Source of the DNA: an uncultured bacterium
Lineage (GTDB): Bacteria; Bacillota; Clostridia; Lachnospirales; Lachnospiraceae
Length of the DNA: 39,475 nucleotides
Direction: 5' to 3'
Assembly (NCBI GenBank): GCA_947574055.1
Contig: CANPIC010000027.1
Location: forward strand, 1 to 39,475
Part shown: positions 26,193-35,550 of the stretch, piece after piece
Position numbering within the stretch: position 1 is the stretch's first letter
Layout: each line of letters opens with the position of its first letter
Made by a program: the position numbers and the translations under genes
Notes under the pieces: model-generated
What the model was told of the DNA's origin: nothing
The model's database searches: none
What the model saw: only the letters and a program-made list of their open reading frames with translations

Positions 26193-27221
26193 ATGAAACT
26201 AAGTGTAATTGTCCCTTTTTACAATATGGCAGAGGGCGGAAAAGTAACATATTGTATGGAGTCTCTTCTGCATCAGACGATGATCCGGGAGATGGAGATC
26301 GTGGCTGTGGATGACTGTTCCGGGGATGGGACGTATGAGGTGCTCAAGGGATATGAGGCGCGGTATCCGCAGACTGTGCGGGCGTTTCGTACGCCAGAGA
26401 ATCGCAGGCAGGGCGGCGCCCGGAATCTGGGGCTGGATCATGCCAGGGGCGCGTGGATTGGTTTTATGGACGGGGATGACTGGGCAGCAGAGGATATGTA
26501 TGAAAAGCTGCTCACCAAGGCACTGGAGACGGGGGCGGATGTGGTCGGTTGCGACCTGCATGAGACTAGTGAGCACAGCAGCAGGATCGGGCGTATCAGA
26601 AATGCCAATACAATGGATCAGACGGGGATACTGGATGAGGAGAAATACAGAAAGCTGATGCGCAATCCCTGTAGTATGGTGATCAAGATTTATAAAAAAG
26701 AAGTGATTGACAAATACCATCTGCGTTTCCCGGAAGGGATCTTTTATGAGGATAATTGTGCGGGGCCGGTGTGGATGCTGCATTTCACCCATTTTGAAAA
26801 AGTGCCAGAGCCGCTTTATTATTATTATCAGGATCAGGGGAGTACAACGCATTATATCAGCGAAGCAAAGTGCCGGGACCGCATGCGGGCGGGGGAGCTG
26901 TTAGTAGAATGGTGTAAGCGGGACGGGTTTTATGAACCCTATCAAAAAGAACTGGAATTTGCTTTTGCCAAGCTGTATTATATGAACACATTGTTTACCT
27001 ATATGATAGGAGTCAGGCACGTCCGGCTACGGTTTCTTGGCGATCTGCGGCGGGGGATACAACAGCAGTTCCCTCATTTCAGGGAAAATGTCTATTTCCG
27101 GCAGGAATATGATGCGGAGCAGCAGCGGATGGCGGGGCTGCATATGCGCTCGAGTCTGTTGTTTTATTTGTATTACAAGGCGCTGTATGGTTACAGAAAG
27201 CTGCGCAGGATTCTGCAGTAG
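26193..27221 (+). CDS. Family 2 glycosyltransferase
   Basis: The 342-residue GT-A enzyme begins MKLSVIVPFYNMAEGGKV. It shows VDDCSGDGT, GARNLGLDHARGAWIGFMDG and a DD pair forming the metal site. The start at 26193 is chosen because GGAG lies 11 nt upstream and the family domain starts there. An ATG at 26127 would add 22 residues (MIADTAKQVLQIF onward) and is a real alternative. It follows the ABC gene and precedes a large membrane protein. It probably adds one sugar of the repeat. Confidence 0.88.
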   Translation: MKLSVIVPFYNMAEGGKVTYCMESLLHQTMIREMEIVAVDDCSGDGTYEVLKGYEARYPQTVRAFRTPENRRQGGARNLGLDHARGAWIGFMDGDDWAAEDMYEKLLTKALETGADVVGCDLHETSEHSSRIGRIRNANTMDQTGILDEEKYRKLMRNPCSMVIKIYKKEVIDKYHLRFPEGIFYEDNCAGPVWMLHFTHFEKVPEPLYYYYQDQGSTTHYISEAKCRDRMRAGELLVEWCKRDGFYEPYQKELEFAFAKLYYMNTLFTYMIGVRHVRLRFLGDLRRGIQQQFPHFRENVYFRQEYDAEQQRMAGLHMRSSLLFYLYYKALYGYRKLRRILQ

Positions 27222-27257
27222 CAGAAGATGATAAGCAGAGAAAGGGGGCGGAAGGTG

Positions 27258-29438
27258 ATGACGAAGTTTCCACAGATACTGGAGAGATGGTTTCGTTACG
27301 CGGTGCTTGCTTTGTTTGGAATATTTACGGGGTATCTGGCACTACTTAGCCTGTTCAGCACAAACTATTGCTTTGTGGGAAAGCCGGCCATATTCGTATC
27401 GGATTCTCCCTGGAAGGCACTGATTTGTTACGCAATATTGACAGGCGTCATCGTTCTTGCAAAGAAAGGCCGCCTGGGAGAATGGCTGGCGGCACATGAG
27501 TGGGGGCTGCGCAGGGCGGGTAATGTGCTGCTTTTTTTGTTTCTACTGTTTTTTATTGTTTCGGTTCAGGTGCATCCCCAGGGAGATCAGCTGGCTGTCA
27601 GCAATGGCGCTGTGGGAATGAGAAAATACGATTTTTCTCTTTTTACCAATAACAGCTATTTTGTGTACTGGCCTTTTCAGGCACGGATTCTTGTATTTGT
27701 ATGGGGATTTTTTACGGTATTCGGGAATCTGAATTACATTGCCTTTCATATCATGAATGCATTCTGCATTGTCATTTCTTTGAATCTGGTGGCCGGGATC
27801 TTCGAAGGCGCCGGGAGAGGCGGCAGACTGCGGGGGACGCTGGTATTGTTTGCCAGTGCGCTTTTCTGGCCCTATCTGTTTTATGTTACGTTTGTCTATG
27901 GAAATATTGTGGGCTTTACGTGTATCGCGGCATCTGTTTATTTCCTAATGCGTTATTTGCAGGGGCATCAGATAAAAGAACTGGCGGGCGTGGTATTTTT
28001 TTGCGTGGCAGGTGTGTGGCTGAAAAATACTTTTTTGATATTTATGGTGTCAATTTTTCTCTTTTTGCTGGTGGATTTTTGCCGGCAGCGGTATTACGCC
28101 AATCTGGCGGGGATTGTCTGTACCCTGGCTCTGGTATCTCTGACCGGGTATGCGTCAGATACACTTGTGGAAAGCCGTCTGGGTTTTTCTCTCACGGACG
28201 GATCGCCGATGATTGGCTGGGTAACGATGGCGTTTGGTGAAGACGAGAACGGCAGACCGGTGAAATTCGACGGCTATAATCGTGATGTTTATCTGGAGAA
28301 TGATCTGGATACAGAGAAAGCGCAGGCGGCCGCAGTGGCGGAACTGAAAAAGCGGCTGGCAAATCTGACAGATACACCACAGCACTTTGTCCGTTTTATG
28401 GGGCAGAAGATTGCCATGGAATGGAATGAACCTACCTTTGAAAGCCTGGTAGTGAATAACAGGCAGGAGACGCAGACAGAACAGTCGGAGCTGATTCGGG
28501 GGATGCTGCAGGAGGATAACAGGAATATCCTGGTGAAGTATGCCAATCTTTTTCATGCGCTTGTGCTGCTGGGAGCATTGAGCTGGATAGTCTGTAAGGG
28601 AAGAGAGGAGGAAACCGCGAGGCTGTTTTTTGCGGTGGTATTTATCGGCGGGTTCCTGTTTCAGCTTGCCTGGGAGACCTATGCGCAATATACACTGTTT
28701 TATTTCCTGGTGCTGATTCCCTATGCGGTATCCGGTTATCTGGCCGTGGCCGATAGAGTGGAGGCGTGTCTGCGGCAAAGGCGGGCGGATAAAAGGCTGT
28801 TGGCCGGTTTTGGAACAGCGGGTGCTGTCATACTGCTGGTGGGCCTTGTCCCTTTTGGGGGATTTTCGCAACTGTTCAGACTGGATCTGGATGATGTCTC
28901 TTATACGGAAGAACTGGCTGCCATGGACGCGGAAAAGGCACTGGCGGAGACCGGGCTGGAAAACGGGTATTATTTTCTGTCCCCGCTGTTAATGGAAGGG
29001 TACGGGATCGTGTCTTTGGAAGAGACGGATGCAAATGGTATGCCGGCAGCAGGGCTCGCTGCGTGCGCTGGCGGAGATGACGGGGTAGTGAGCATTTATC
29101 ATGAATTTGGCTATGATTTTCTGCGGCTGAAATCCACGCAGTATCTGCTTTCCCTTAGTGGGGACCCGGCGCAGATGCATGTGATTGTGGGACAGGATTA
29201 TGACCGTATCATGTGGAAGATCATACCGGCAAAGCGGCTGGTTGAAAGCGGGGGCGTGGGTATAGGACTGCCAGATAATGGTTATGCTATCACCTGTGAC
29301 AATGGCTATGCGCTGACTGTCAGGGACGGACATCTGGCGATCGAACCTTTTATGGGAGAGCAGGCACAGATATGGTGTATATATGCTGTGTCAGAGATGA
29401 ATGAATTGCCAGAGGTGGAAAGTTATGGTAATATGTAA
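27258..29438 (+). CDS. Large GT-C-like membrane glycosyltransferase with possible lectin-like C-terminus
   Basis: The protein of about 726 residues has ten or more helices in residues 10-540. An early external HPQGDQLAVSNGAVGM loop provides an acidic site as in GT-C enzymes, and KIAMEWNEPTFESLV occurs near residue 395, a phrase I associate with Gram-positive polysaccharide-locus membrane proteins. GT-C enzymes use lipid-phosphate sugars on the outer face, which matches the GtrB-like gene at 13830. The last 50 residues (GYALTVRDGHLAIEPF, then QIW) resemble one ricin-type QxW repeat. The start at 27258, after GGGGGCGGAAGG, is preferred over 27228. No exact function can be named. Confidence 0.65.
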   Translation: MTKFPQILERWFRYAVLALFGIFTGYLALLSLFSTNYCFVGKPAIFVSDSPWKALICYAILTGVIVLAKKGRLGEWLAAHEWGLRRAGNVLLFLFLLFFIVSVQVHPQGDQLAVSNGAVGMRKYDFSLFTNNSYFVYWPFQARILVFVWGFFTVFGNLNYIAFHIMNAFCIVISLNLVAGIFEGAGRGGRLRGTLVLFASALFWPYLFYVTFVYGNIVGFTCIAASVYFLMRYLQGHQIKELAGVVFFCVAGVWLKNTFLIFMVSIFLFLLVDFCRQRYYANLAGIVCTLALVSLTGYASDTLVESRLGFSLTDGSPMIGWVTMAFGEDENGRPVKFDGYNRDVYLENDLDTEKAQAAAVAELKKRLANLTDTPQHFVRFMGQKIAMEWNEPTFESLVVNNRQETQTEQSELIRGMLQEDNRNILVKYANLFHALVLLGALSWIVCKGREEETARLFFAVVFIGGFLFQLAWETYAQYTLFYFLVLIPYAVSGYLAVADRVEACLRQRRADKRLLAGFGTAGAVILLVGLVPFGGFSQLFRLDLDDVSYTEELAAMDAEKALAETGLENGYYFLSPLLMEGYGIVSLEETDANGMPAAGLAACAGGDDGVVSIYHEFGYDFLRLKSTQYLLSLSGDPAQMHVIVGQDYDRIMWKIIPAKRLVESGGVGIGLPDNGYAITCDNGYALTVRDGHLAIEPFMGEQAQIWCIYAVSEMNELPEVESYGNM

Positions 29439-29473
29439 CTGGTTTTTCAAACGTTTATGATGGAGGAAACAGG

Positions 29474-30478
29474 ATGCTGAATGATAAGACAATATTGATC
29501 ACCGGGGGGACGGGTTCTTTCGGAAAGAGTTTTACCAAATATGTGCTGACCCATTATGACCCGAAGAAGATCATTATTTATTCCCGGGATGAATTCAAAC
29601 AATTCATTATGCAAAATGAGTTCAAAGAATGGAATCAGAAGAATCAGCTGCGCTTTTTTATCGGTGACGTCAGGGATAAAGAGCGGCTGCGCAGGGCTCT
29701 GGAAGGTGTGGATTATGTGATCCATGCAGCGGCGCTGAAACAGGTGCCGGCCTGTGAGTATAATCCGGATGAGGCGATCAAGACCAATATTCACGGCGCT
29801 CAGAATGTGATTGATGCCTCTCTGGACAGCGGCAGCGTGAAAAAGGTGGTGGCCCTGTCCACAGATAAGGCGGTTAATCCGGTCAATCTGTACGGCGGGA
29901 CGAAACTGGTCTCGGATAAGCTGTTTATCGCGGCCAATGCCTATGCAGGTTCCAAGGACATCTGTTTTTCCATTGTCAGATATGGCAATGTGGCCGGCAG
30001 CAGGGGTTCTGTCATTCCTTTTTTCCATAATATTATCAAAAACGGCGGTCAGGAACTGCCAATTACGGATTATCGTATGACCCGTTTCTGGATCAGTCTG
30101 ACAGAAGGCGTGGAACTGGTCATCAAGGCGCTGGAGGAAGCAAAAGGCGGTGAGACCTTTATCTCCAGGATTCCTTCCTTTAAGGTGACGGATCTGGCCC
30201 AGGCCATGTTGCCGGGCTGTAAGATGCCGGAAGTGGGAATCCGGGAAGGTGAGAAACTGCATGAGATTATGGTGACGGTGGAGGATTCCATGACCACATA
30301 CGAATATGACAAACATTTTATTGTATATCCGCAGATGGTATGGAGTGAGAGCAGGAGACCCCGGCCCACAGGGAAAAAGGTGCCGGAAGGGTTTGCCTAC
30401 AGTTCGGGCAGCAATGACCAGTGGCTTTCGGTGGAGCAGATCAGAGAACTTTTAAAGACGGTGGATTTGGAGAAATAG
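29474..30478 (+). CDS. pseB: UDP-N-acetylglucosamine 4,6-dehydratase (inverting), PseB
   Basis: First step of pseudaminic acid synthesis: UDP-GlcNAc becomes the 4-keto-6-deoxy-L-arabino-hexulose derivative through dehydration and C5 inversion. The 334-residue protein has the family start MLNDKTILITGGTGSFGKS, then YSRDEFKQF, HAAALKQVPACEYNP and STDKAVNPVNLYGGTKL, with the Asp-Lys and Tyr-xxx-Lys catalytic residues. Length matches known PseB. GGAGG lies a few nt before the ATG. It opens the nonulosonic acid block, with pseC 88 nt downstream. Confidence 0.95.
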   Translation: MLNDKTILITGGTGSFGKSFTKYVLTHYDPKKIIIYSRDEFKQFIMQNEFKEWNQKNQLRFFIGDVRDKERLRRALEGVDYVIHAAALKQVPACEYNPDEAIKTNIHGAQNVIDASLDSGSVKKVVALSTDKAVNPVNLYGGTKLVSDKLFIAANAYAGSKDICFSIVRYGNVAGSRGSVIPFFHNIIKNGGQELPITDYRMTRFWISLTEGVELVIKALEEAKGGETFISRIPSFKVTDLAQAMLPGCKMPEVGIREGEKLHEIMVTVEDSMTTYEYDKHFIVYPQMVWSESRRPRPTGKKVPEGFAYSSGSNDQWLSVEQIRELLKTVDLEK

Positions 30479-30566
30479 GAAAAGGGGGATTTCTGCGGGA
30501 TTTGCGTTTGAGAACGTAGATACAGACTGCGGAGATCCTCTGTTTTATCATAAGGAGAGTATGGTT

Positions 30567-31763
30567 ATGGATAAACCGGCTATTGAGGGGGGCAGCCCGG
30601 TCAGAGATACAAAACTGTTTTATGGGCATCAGTATATAGATGAAGCGGATATCCGCGCAGTGACAAATGTGCTGCGTGGTGATTTCTTGACCTGTGGCCC
30701 TGAAATTACAAGGCTGGAAGAGCGTCTGTGTGCTCTAACCAGGGCGAAGCATGGTGTGGTGGTCAGTAACGGCACGGCAGCGCTTCATATAGCTGCTTTG
30801 GCGGCAGGTGTCGGTCCGGGGGATGAGGTGATCACTACCCCGATCACGTTTGCGGCCTCTGCAAACTGTGCCTTGTACTGCGGCGCCAGGCCGGTATTTG
30901 CGGATATTGATGCGGAAACCTATAACATAGATCCTGACAGTGTGGCAGAGAAGATAAGCGATGCGACAAAAGCCGTGGTGGCAGTGGATTTTACCGGTCA
31001 GGCCGCAAGGCTTGACAAGCTGCTTTCCATCTGTCATGACAAGGGGATTGTGCTGATTGAGGACGCAGCACATTCCATTGGCACGCGATACAAAGGCAGG
31101 CCGGTAGGCTCGGTGGCAGATATGACGACATTCAGTTTCCATCCGGTCAAAACGGTGACAGGAGGGGAAGGCGGCGCGGTCCTGACCGATGATGATCAAC
31201 TGTATACACAGCTGAAACTGTTTCATACCCATGGGATCACAAGGGAGCCTGCTTTGTTAGAGCGCCCTTCTCATGGCGGCTGGTACTATGAGCAGATTGC
31301 ACTGGGCATGAACTATCGTATGACGGATATGCAGGCCGCGTTGATCAGCAGCCAGCTCGACAAGCTGGAACTGTTCCGCAGCCGGCGAAAAGAGATCGTA
31401 AAAAAATACGACGAAGCCTTTGCGCAGATACCGGAGGTGTCGGTGCAAAAGGAAATAGCAGAATCTGATACGACCAGGCATCTCTATATTTTGCGGATCA
31501 GGCCGGAACGTCTGACAATAGACAGAAAACAGTTTTTTGATGCCATGGCATGTGAAAATATATGTTGTAATGTGCATTACATTCCCGTATATTGGCATCC
31601 CTATTATGAGAGACTGGGCTATCGAAAGGGCCTGTGCCCGCATGCGGAAAAGCTGTATGACGAGATTATGAGTCTGCCGCTGTATTATTCGATGACGGAT
31701 GAGGATGTGGAGGATGTAATCCGGGCAGTGCGCAAGATATGTGATTACTACCGGAAAGGATAA
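30567..31763 (+). CDS. pseC: UDP-4-amino-4,6-dideoxy-N-acetyl-beta-L-altrosamine transaminase, PseC
   Basis: PLP-dependent aminotransferase that adds the 4-amino group to the PseB product. The 398-residue DegT/DnrJ/EryC1-type enzyme has GTAALHIAALAAGVGPGDEV, then VLIEDAAHSIG. The PLP-binding lysine is about Lys195 in FSFHPVKTVTGGEGG. Length is typical. The ATG at 30567 is preferred to 30561 because AGGAG (30553-30557) is 9 nt away rather than 3. The amino group it creates is the natural substrate for the acyl-transfer fusion protein at 33625. Confidence 0.94.
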   Translation: MDKPAIEGGSPVRDTKLFYGHQYIDEADIRAVTNVLRGDFLTCGPEITRLEERLCALTRAKHGVVVSNGTAALHIAALAAGVGPGDEVITTPITFAASANCALYCGARPVFADIDAETYNIDPDSVAEKISDATKAVVAVDFTGQAARLDKLLSICHDKGIVLIEDAAHSIGTRYKGRPVGSVADMTTFSFHPVKTVTGGEGGAVLTDDDQLYTQLKLFHTHGITREPALLERPSHGGWYYEQIALGMNYRMTDMQAALISSQLDKLELFRSRRKEIVKKYDEAFAQIPEVSVQKEIAESDTTRHLYILRIRPERLTIDRKQFFDAMACENICCNVHYIPVYWHPYYERLGYRKGLCPHAEKLYDEIMSLPLYYSMTDEDVEDVIRAVRKICDYYRKG

Positions 31764-31810
31764 AAACGGCAGCCGGATATGCCCTGGCTGTGAGAGAAAA
31801 AGGAGCAGAG

Positions 31811-32515
31811 ATGGAGCAGAAAAAAAGGATCGCTGTGATCACTGCCAGAGGAGGCAGCAAACGGATTCCGCATAAGAATATCAGACCGTTTTGCGGCAGG
31901 CCGATTCTCGAATATTCCATAGAGGCGGCCCTGGCAAGCGAACTGTTTGAGGAAGTGATGGTGTCCACGGACGATGGAGAGATTGCCCGGGTGGCAGAAG
32001 CGGCCGGAGCTATGGTACCGTTTCTGCGCAGCAGTGAGACGGCGGGGGATTTTGCCACAACGGCGGATGTACTGCTGGAAGTAGTAAGAGAATATGAGAA
32101 ACAGGGACGGCACTTTGATGTGCTCTGCTGTCTCTATCCCACGGCACCTTTTGTTACACCGCAAAAACTACGACAGGCACTGACCCTGCTGGAGGAGCAG
32201 GATGCGGACAGTGTGGTGCCGGTGGTCCGTTATTCGTTTCCGCCGCAGCGTGCTTTTGTGATCCGGGACGGACTGACGGTGCTGCGGTATCCCGAACATG
32301 CCCGGAGCCGTTCGCAGGATCTGGAACCTTATTTTCATGATTGCGGGCAGTTTTATATGCTGCGGACAGAGCGGCTTTTGGAGTCGGGGCAGATTTTTAT
32401 GGAACATACCGTATCTTTGGAAATGCCGGAGACGCAGGTGCAGGATATAGATAATGAGACTGACTGGGAATTGGCGGAACTGAAATACCGGATGATGAAA
32501 AGGGGTGTGGACTGA
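31811..32515 (+). CDS. pseF: Pseudaminic acid cytidylyltransferase, PseF
   Basis: Activates pseudaminic acid with CTP to CMP-pseudaminate. The 234-residue protein has the sugar-nucleotide motif ITARGGSKRIPHKNIRPFCG at the N-terminus, then EVMVSTDDGEIARVA and LYPTAPFV. The FHDCGQFYML stretch is typical of PseF rather than NeuA. AGGAG lies 5 nt before the ATG at 31811. Its stop overlaps the pseI start (TGATG). NeuA-type specificity cannot be fully excluded, but the PseB/PseC partners argue for pseudaminate. Confidence 0.92.
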   Translation: MEQKKRIAVITARGGSKRIPHKNIRPFCGRPILEYSIEAALASELFEEVMVSTDDGEIARVAEAAGAMVPFLRSSETAGDFATTADVLLEVVREYEKQGRHFDVLCCLYPTAPFVTPQKLRQALTLLEEQDADSVVPVVRYSFPPQRAFVIRDGLTVLRYPEHARSRSQDLEPYFHDCGQFYMLRTERLLESGQIFMEHTVSLEMPETQVQDIDNETDWELAELKYRMMKRGVD

Positions 32516-33600
32516 TGGCAGAAAAGGGGAAGGCGCATACGATCCGGATCGGTGAGAGAGTGATCGGAAGAGGTGCCCCTGTTTATATCATAGCAGAGAT
32601 GTCGGCAAATCATGCGGGCAGTCTGGCCTATGCAAAAGAAATCATTCATGCGGCCAGGGAATCGGGGGCTGACTGTGTGAAGATTCAGACCTATACGGCG
32701 GACACGATGACGATTGACTGTAGAAACAAATATTTTAATATTACGGAGGGCACCTGGAAAGGAGAGAACCTCTATGGTCTGTATCAGAAGGCATACACCC
32801 CGTGGGAGTGGCAGGCGCAGCTGAAAGAAGAGGCGCAAAAAGCAGGGATAGATTTTTTCTCCACACCGTTTGACCGTACATCCGTGGACTTTCTGGAAAG
32901 CATCGGCATGGAATTTTACAAGATTGCCTCGTTTGAACTGGTGGATATCCCTTTGCTGCGATATGTGGCCTCCAAAGGCAGACCGATCATTATGTCAACT
33001 GGTATGGGAACGCTGGAAGAGATCGGGGAAGCGGTGGCGGCGGTGCGTGAGACGGGAAACGATCAACTTGCTCTGCTGCGCTGTGCCAGCGCCTATCCCG
33101 CTGTTTCGGATGATATGAATCTGGCGGCTATGACGGCACTGGAAGAGATGTTTCATCTTCCGGTAGGGCTTTCCGATCATTCCATGGGCAGTGTGGGAGC
33201 CGTGGCGGCTGTGGCTCTTGGTGCCTGCATCATCGAAAAGCATTTCTGCCTGGACCGTAAGATCAAAAACCCCGATGCTTCCTTTTCCATGCAGCCGGAA
33301 GAGTTTGCTGCCATGGTAAGGGATGTGCGGGCAGCGCAGCGCAGTGTCGGCAGTGTATCCTTCGGAGTCGGCAAAGGCGAGGAAGGGAATCTGTCATTTC
33401 GGCGTTCCATCTTTGTGGTGCGGGATATCAGGGCAGGAGAGCGACTGACAGAGGAAAATATCCGTATCATCCGTCCGGCGGACGGCCTGGCGCCCAAATA
33501 TTATGATCAGGTGCTGGGAAAGTATGCGACAAGGGATCTGGAAAGAGGGACCCCGCTTCGGTGGGAGATGGTGCGGGAAACAGAGAGAGGACAGCGATAA
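32515..33600 (+). CDS. pseI: Pseudaminic acid synthase, PseI
   Basis: Condenses phosphoenolpyruvate with 6-deoxy-AltdiNAc (or an acyl variant) to form the nine-carbon acid. The 361-residue NeuB-family protein has IAEMSANHAGSLAYAKEII near residue 25, KIQTYTADTMTID, the substrate-binding GLSDHSMGS and a C-terminal antifreeze-like SAF domain (RDIRAGERLTEENI onward). NHAGS with a Pse-type TADTMT context fits PseI better than NeuB. It is coupled to pseF through an overlapping stop and start. Confidence 0.95.
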   Translation: MAEKGKAHTIRIGERVIGRGAPVYIIAEMSANHAGSLAYAKEIIHAARESGADCVKIQTYTADTMTIDCRNKYFNITEGTWKGENLYGLYQKAYTPWEWQAQLKEEAQKAGIDFFSTPFDRTSVDFLESIGMEFYKIASFELVDIPLLRYVASKGRPIIMSTGMGTLEEIGEAVAAVRETGNDQLALLRCASAYPAVSDDMNLAAMTALEEMFHLPVGLSDHSMGSVGAVAAVALGACIIEKHFCLDRKIKNPDASFSMQPEEFAAMVRDVRAAQRSVGSVSFGVGKGEEGNLSFRRSIFVVRDIRAGERLTEENIRIIRPADGLAPKYYDQVLGKYATRDLERGTPLRWEMVRETERGQR

Positions 33601-33624
33601 AACGCAGCCGGAACGGAGAGTGAC

Positions 33625-34815
33625 ATGAAATGTGTGCATATAAGGGAAGCGGGAATTGCGGATGCAGAACTGCTTTTTGCCTGGGCAAATGACATGGATG
33701 TGAGGCGGAACGCGTTTTCACAGCATGAGATAAGCTGGGAGGAACATACTGCCTGGCTGAAACGAAAGCTGGCGGCCGGAGGCTGTCATATTCTGATCGG
33801 ATTTATTTATGGGGAGAAGATGGAGGAGCGGCCGATCGGACAGGTGCGCTTTGACATAACCGATACCGGCGCGGAGATTGACTACTCGGTGGCGGCGGAG
33901 CTGCGGGGGCGGGGATATGGTACGGCCTTGCTGGAAGCGGCGCTTGCGTGGATGCAGGATCACAGAAGGCAGGTGGGACAGGAAATCAGCCGGTTTAGAG
34001 CGTTCGTAAAACGGAGCAATCCGGCTTCAGGACGTGTGTTTGAGAAGTGCCGGTTTGCGAAGTCGGAAAGAGAGGACTGTCTTGTATATGAGAGAGTGTT
34101 TACCTATGCAGACAGGCAGCGTCCTTCGGTGGTGATCTGTACACACAAATCCTGGAATGTGACATATGCCAGGGAGCTGGCAGCGCGGTATCAGGATGAA
34201 TATGACATAAGTGTCATAACACAAAAAGAGGAACTGACACCTTCGCGTCTGCAGGCGGCCGCGCCGCGGTATGTATTTTTCCCGCATTGGTCTTATGTGA
34301 TACCCCGGGAGATTTACAGTGCCTTTCCCTGCGTGGTCTTTCATATGACGGACCTGCCGTACGGACGGGGCGGCAGTCCGCTGCAAAACCTGATCGTCAG
34401 AGGGCACACACATACGAAACTGTCTGCGATCCGGGTGGCCCAGGGGATGGATACCGGGGATATATATGCCAAAGAGGAACTGGATCTGCAGGGAACGGCG
34501 GAGGAGATTTTGCGGCGTGCATCGGGCATCATCTTTTCCAAAATGATCCCTTTTATGCTGGAGCACGATCCGGTTCCGGTGCCGCAGAGCGGCGAGGTGG
34601 TGGAATTCAGGCGCAGGAAGCCTGAGGATGGCAGGCTGTTGCCGGATATGGATGAAAAAATGATCTATGATATGATCCGTATGCTGGATGGGGAGGGATA
34701 TCCCAACGCCTTTGTGGAACTGGGCGGATACACGCTGCGCTTTCACAATGCGGTGTTTCAGAACGGCGAAGTGAGCGCGCAGGTGAGATTTGAAAAGAGG
34801 ACAGAGCAGAAATGA
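33625..34815 (+). CDS. Fusion of PseH-like GNAT N-acetyltransferase and sugar formyltransferase
   Basis: The 396-residue protein has two joined acyl-transfer domains. Residues 1-160 are a GNAT fold with the acetyl-CoA loop RGRGYGTAL (94-102), as in PseH, which acetylates the 4-amino sugar. Residues 165-396 resemble formyl-tetrahydrofolate-dependent formyltransferases, with FHMTDLPYGRGGSPLQNLI (His240) and GMDTGDIY (Asp276). The canonical Asn two residues before the His is Val238 here. No other PseH is visible, so the GNAT half probably fills that role. The second half suggests an N-formyl group at the same or another position. The gene lies between pseI and the deacetylase, whose ATG overlaps its stop. 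Confidence 0.85.
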   Translation: MKCVHIREAGIADAELLFAWANDMDVRRNAFSQHEISWEEHTAWLKRKLAAGGCHILIGFIYGEKMEERPIGQVRFDITDTGAEIDYSVAAELRGRGYGTALLEAALAWMQDHRRQVGQEISRFRAFVKRSNPASGRVFEKCRFAKSEREDCLVYERVFTYADRQRPSVVICTHKSWNVTYARELAARYQDEYDISVITQKEELTPSRLQAAAPRYVFFPHWSYVIPREIYSAFPCVVFHMTDLPYGRGGSPLQNLIVRGHTHTKLSAIRVAQGMDTGDIYAKEELDLQGTAEEILRRASGIIFSKMIPFMLEHDPVPVPQSGEVVEFRRRKPEDGRLLPDMDEKMIYDMIRMLDGEGYPNAFVELGGYTLRFHNAVFQNGEVSAQVRFEKRTEQK

Positions 34816-35498
34816 ATATTTTAATCGTAGCGGCGCATCCGGATGATGAGATATTGGGCGTGGGCGGCACTGTGGCCAGACATGTGGAAAACGGAGATGA
34901 GGTATATGCGCTGATCCTGGGAGAGGGGCAGACTTCCCGTTTTGACAAAAGAGAGGACGCGGGGACGGAGATTGTCGGGCGGCTGCATGACGATACCCGT
35001 CAGGCTGCAAAAGTGCTGGGGATACGGCAGGTGTTTTTTGAGGACTTTCCCGATAACCGCTTTGACAGTGTGGCGCTTCTGGAGATTGTCAAGGCAGTGG
35101 AACGCAGAGTCCGGGAGCTTGCTCCGCAGATCATCTATACCCATCACGGCGGGGATCTGAATGTGGATCATCAGCGGACCAGTCAGGCGGTGCTGACGGC
35201 TACCCGGCCCATGAAAGGACAGTCTGTAAAGGAAATCTATGCTTTTGAAACAGTCTCTTCCACCGAATGGAATTTTGCCTATGGTGATGCACAGTTTGCG
35301 CCCAATGTGTTTGTGAAACTGACAAAAGAGCAGTTTGTAAAGAAAGTAAGAGCCATGGAGGCTTATAAAACGGAATTGTGTCAGTACCCGCATCCCCGTT
35401 CCCTGGAAATGCTGGAAGCGGTTGCCAGGCGGTGGGGCGGTGTGTGTGGCGGCTCTTATGTGGAAGCGTTTGAGGCAGTGCGCATACTGCGGGAGTGA
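34812..35498 (+). CDS. PIG-L family (LmbE-like) N-deacetylase
   Basis: The 228-residue zinc-dependent deacetylase-type protein starts MNILIVAAHPDDEILGVGG, where AHPDDE is the metal-binding motif. ITTHHGG-like IIYTHHGGDLNVDHQ near residue 115 supplies further metal ligands. The family removes acetyl groups from amino sugars. Its start overlaps the end of the GNAT-formyltransferase gene (ATGA) and pseG follows, so it is likely to act on a pathway intermediate or on the finished nonulosonic acid, perhaps freeing an amine for formylation. Substrate is inferred from position only. Confidence 0.9.
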   Translation: MNILIVAAHPDDEILGVGGTVARHVENGDEVYALILGEGQTSRFDKREDAGTEIVGRLHDDTRQAAKVLGIRQVFFEDFPDNRFDSVALLEIVKAVERRVRELAPQIIYTHHGGDLNVDHQRTSQAVLTATRPMKGQSVKEIYAFETVSSTEWNFAYGDAQFAPNVFVKLTKEQFVKKVRAMEAYKTELCQYPHPRSLEMLEAVARRWGGVCGGSYVEAFEAVRILRE

Positions 35499-35550
35499 GT
35501 GCGGGCACAGAGCCGGCTGCTTAGAGATTACTGCGAAAGGGGTAAATGGG

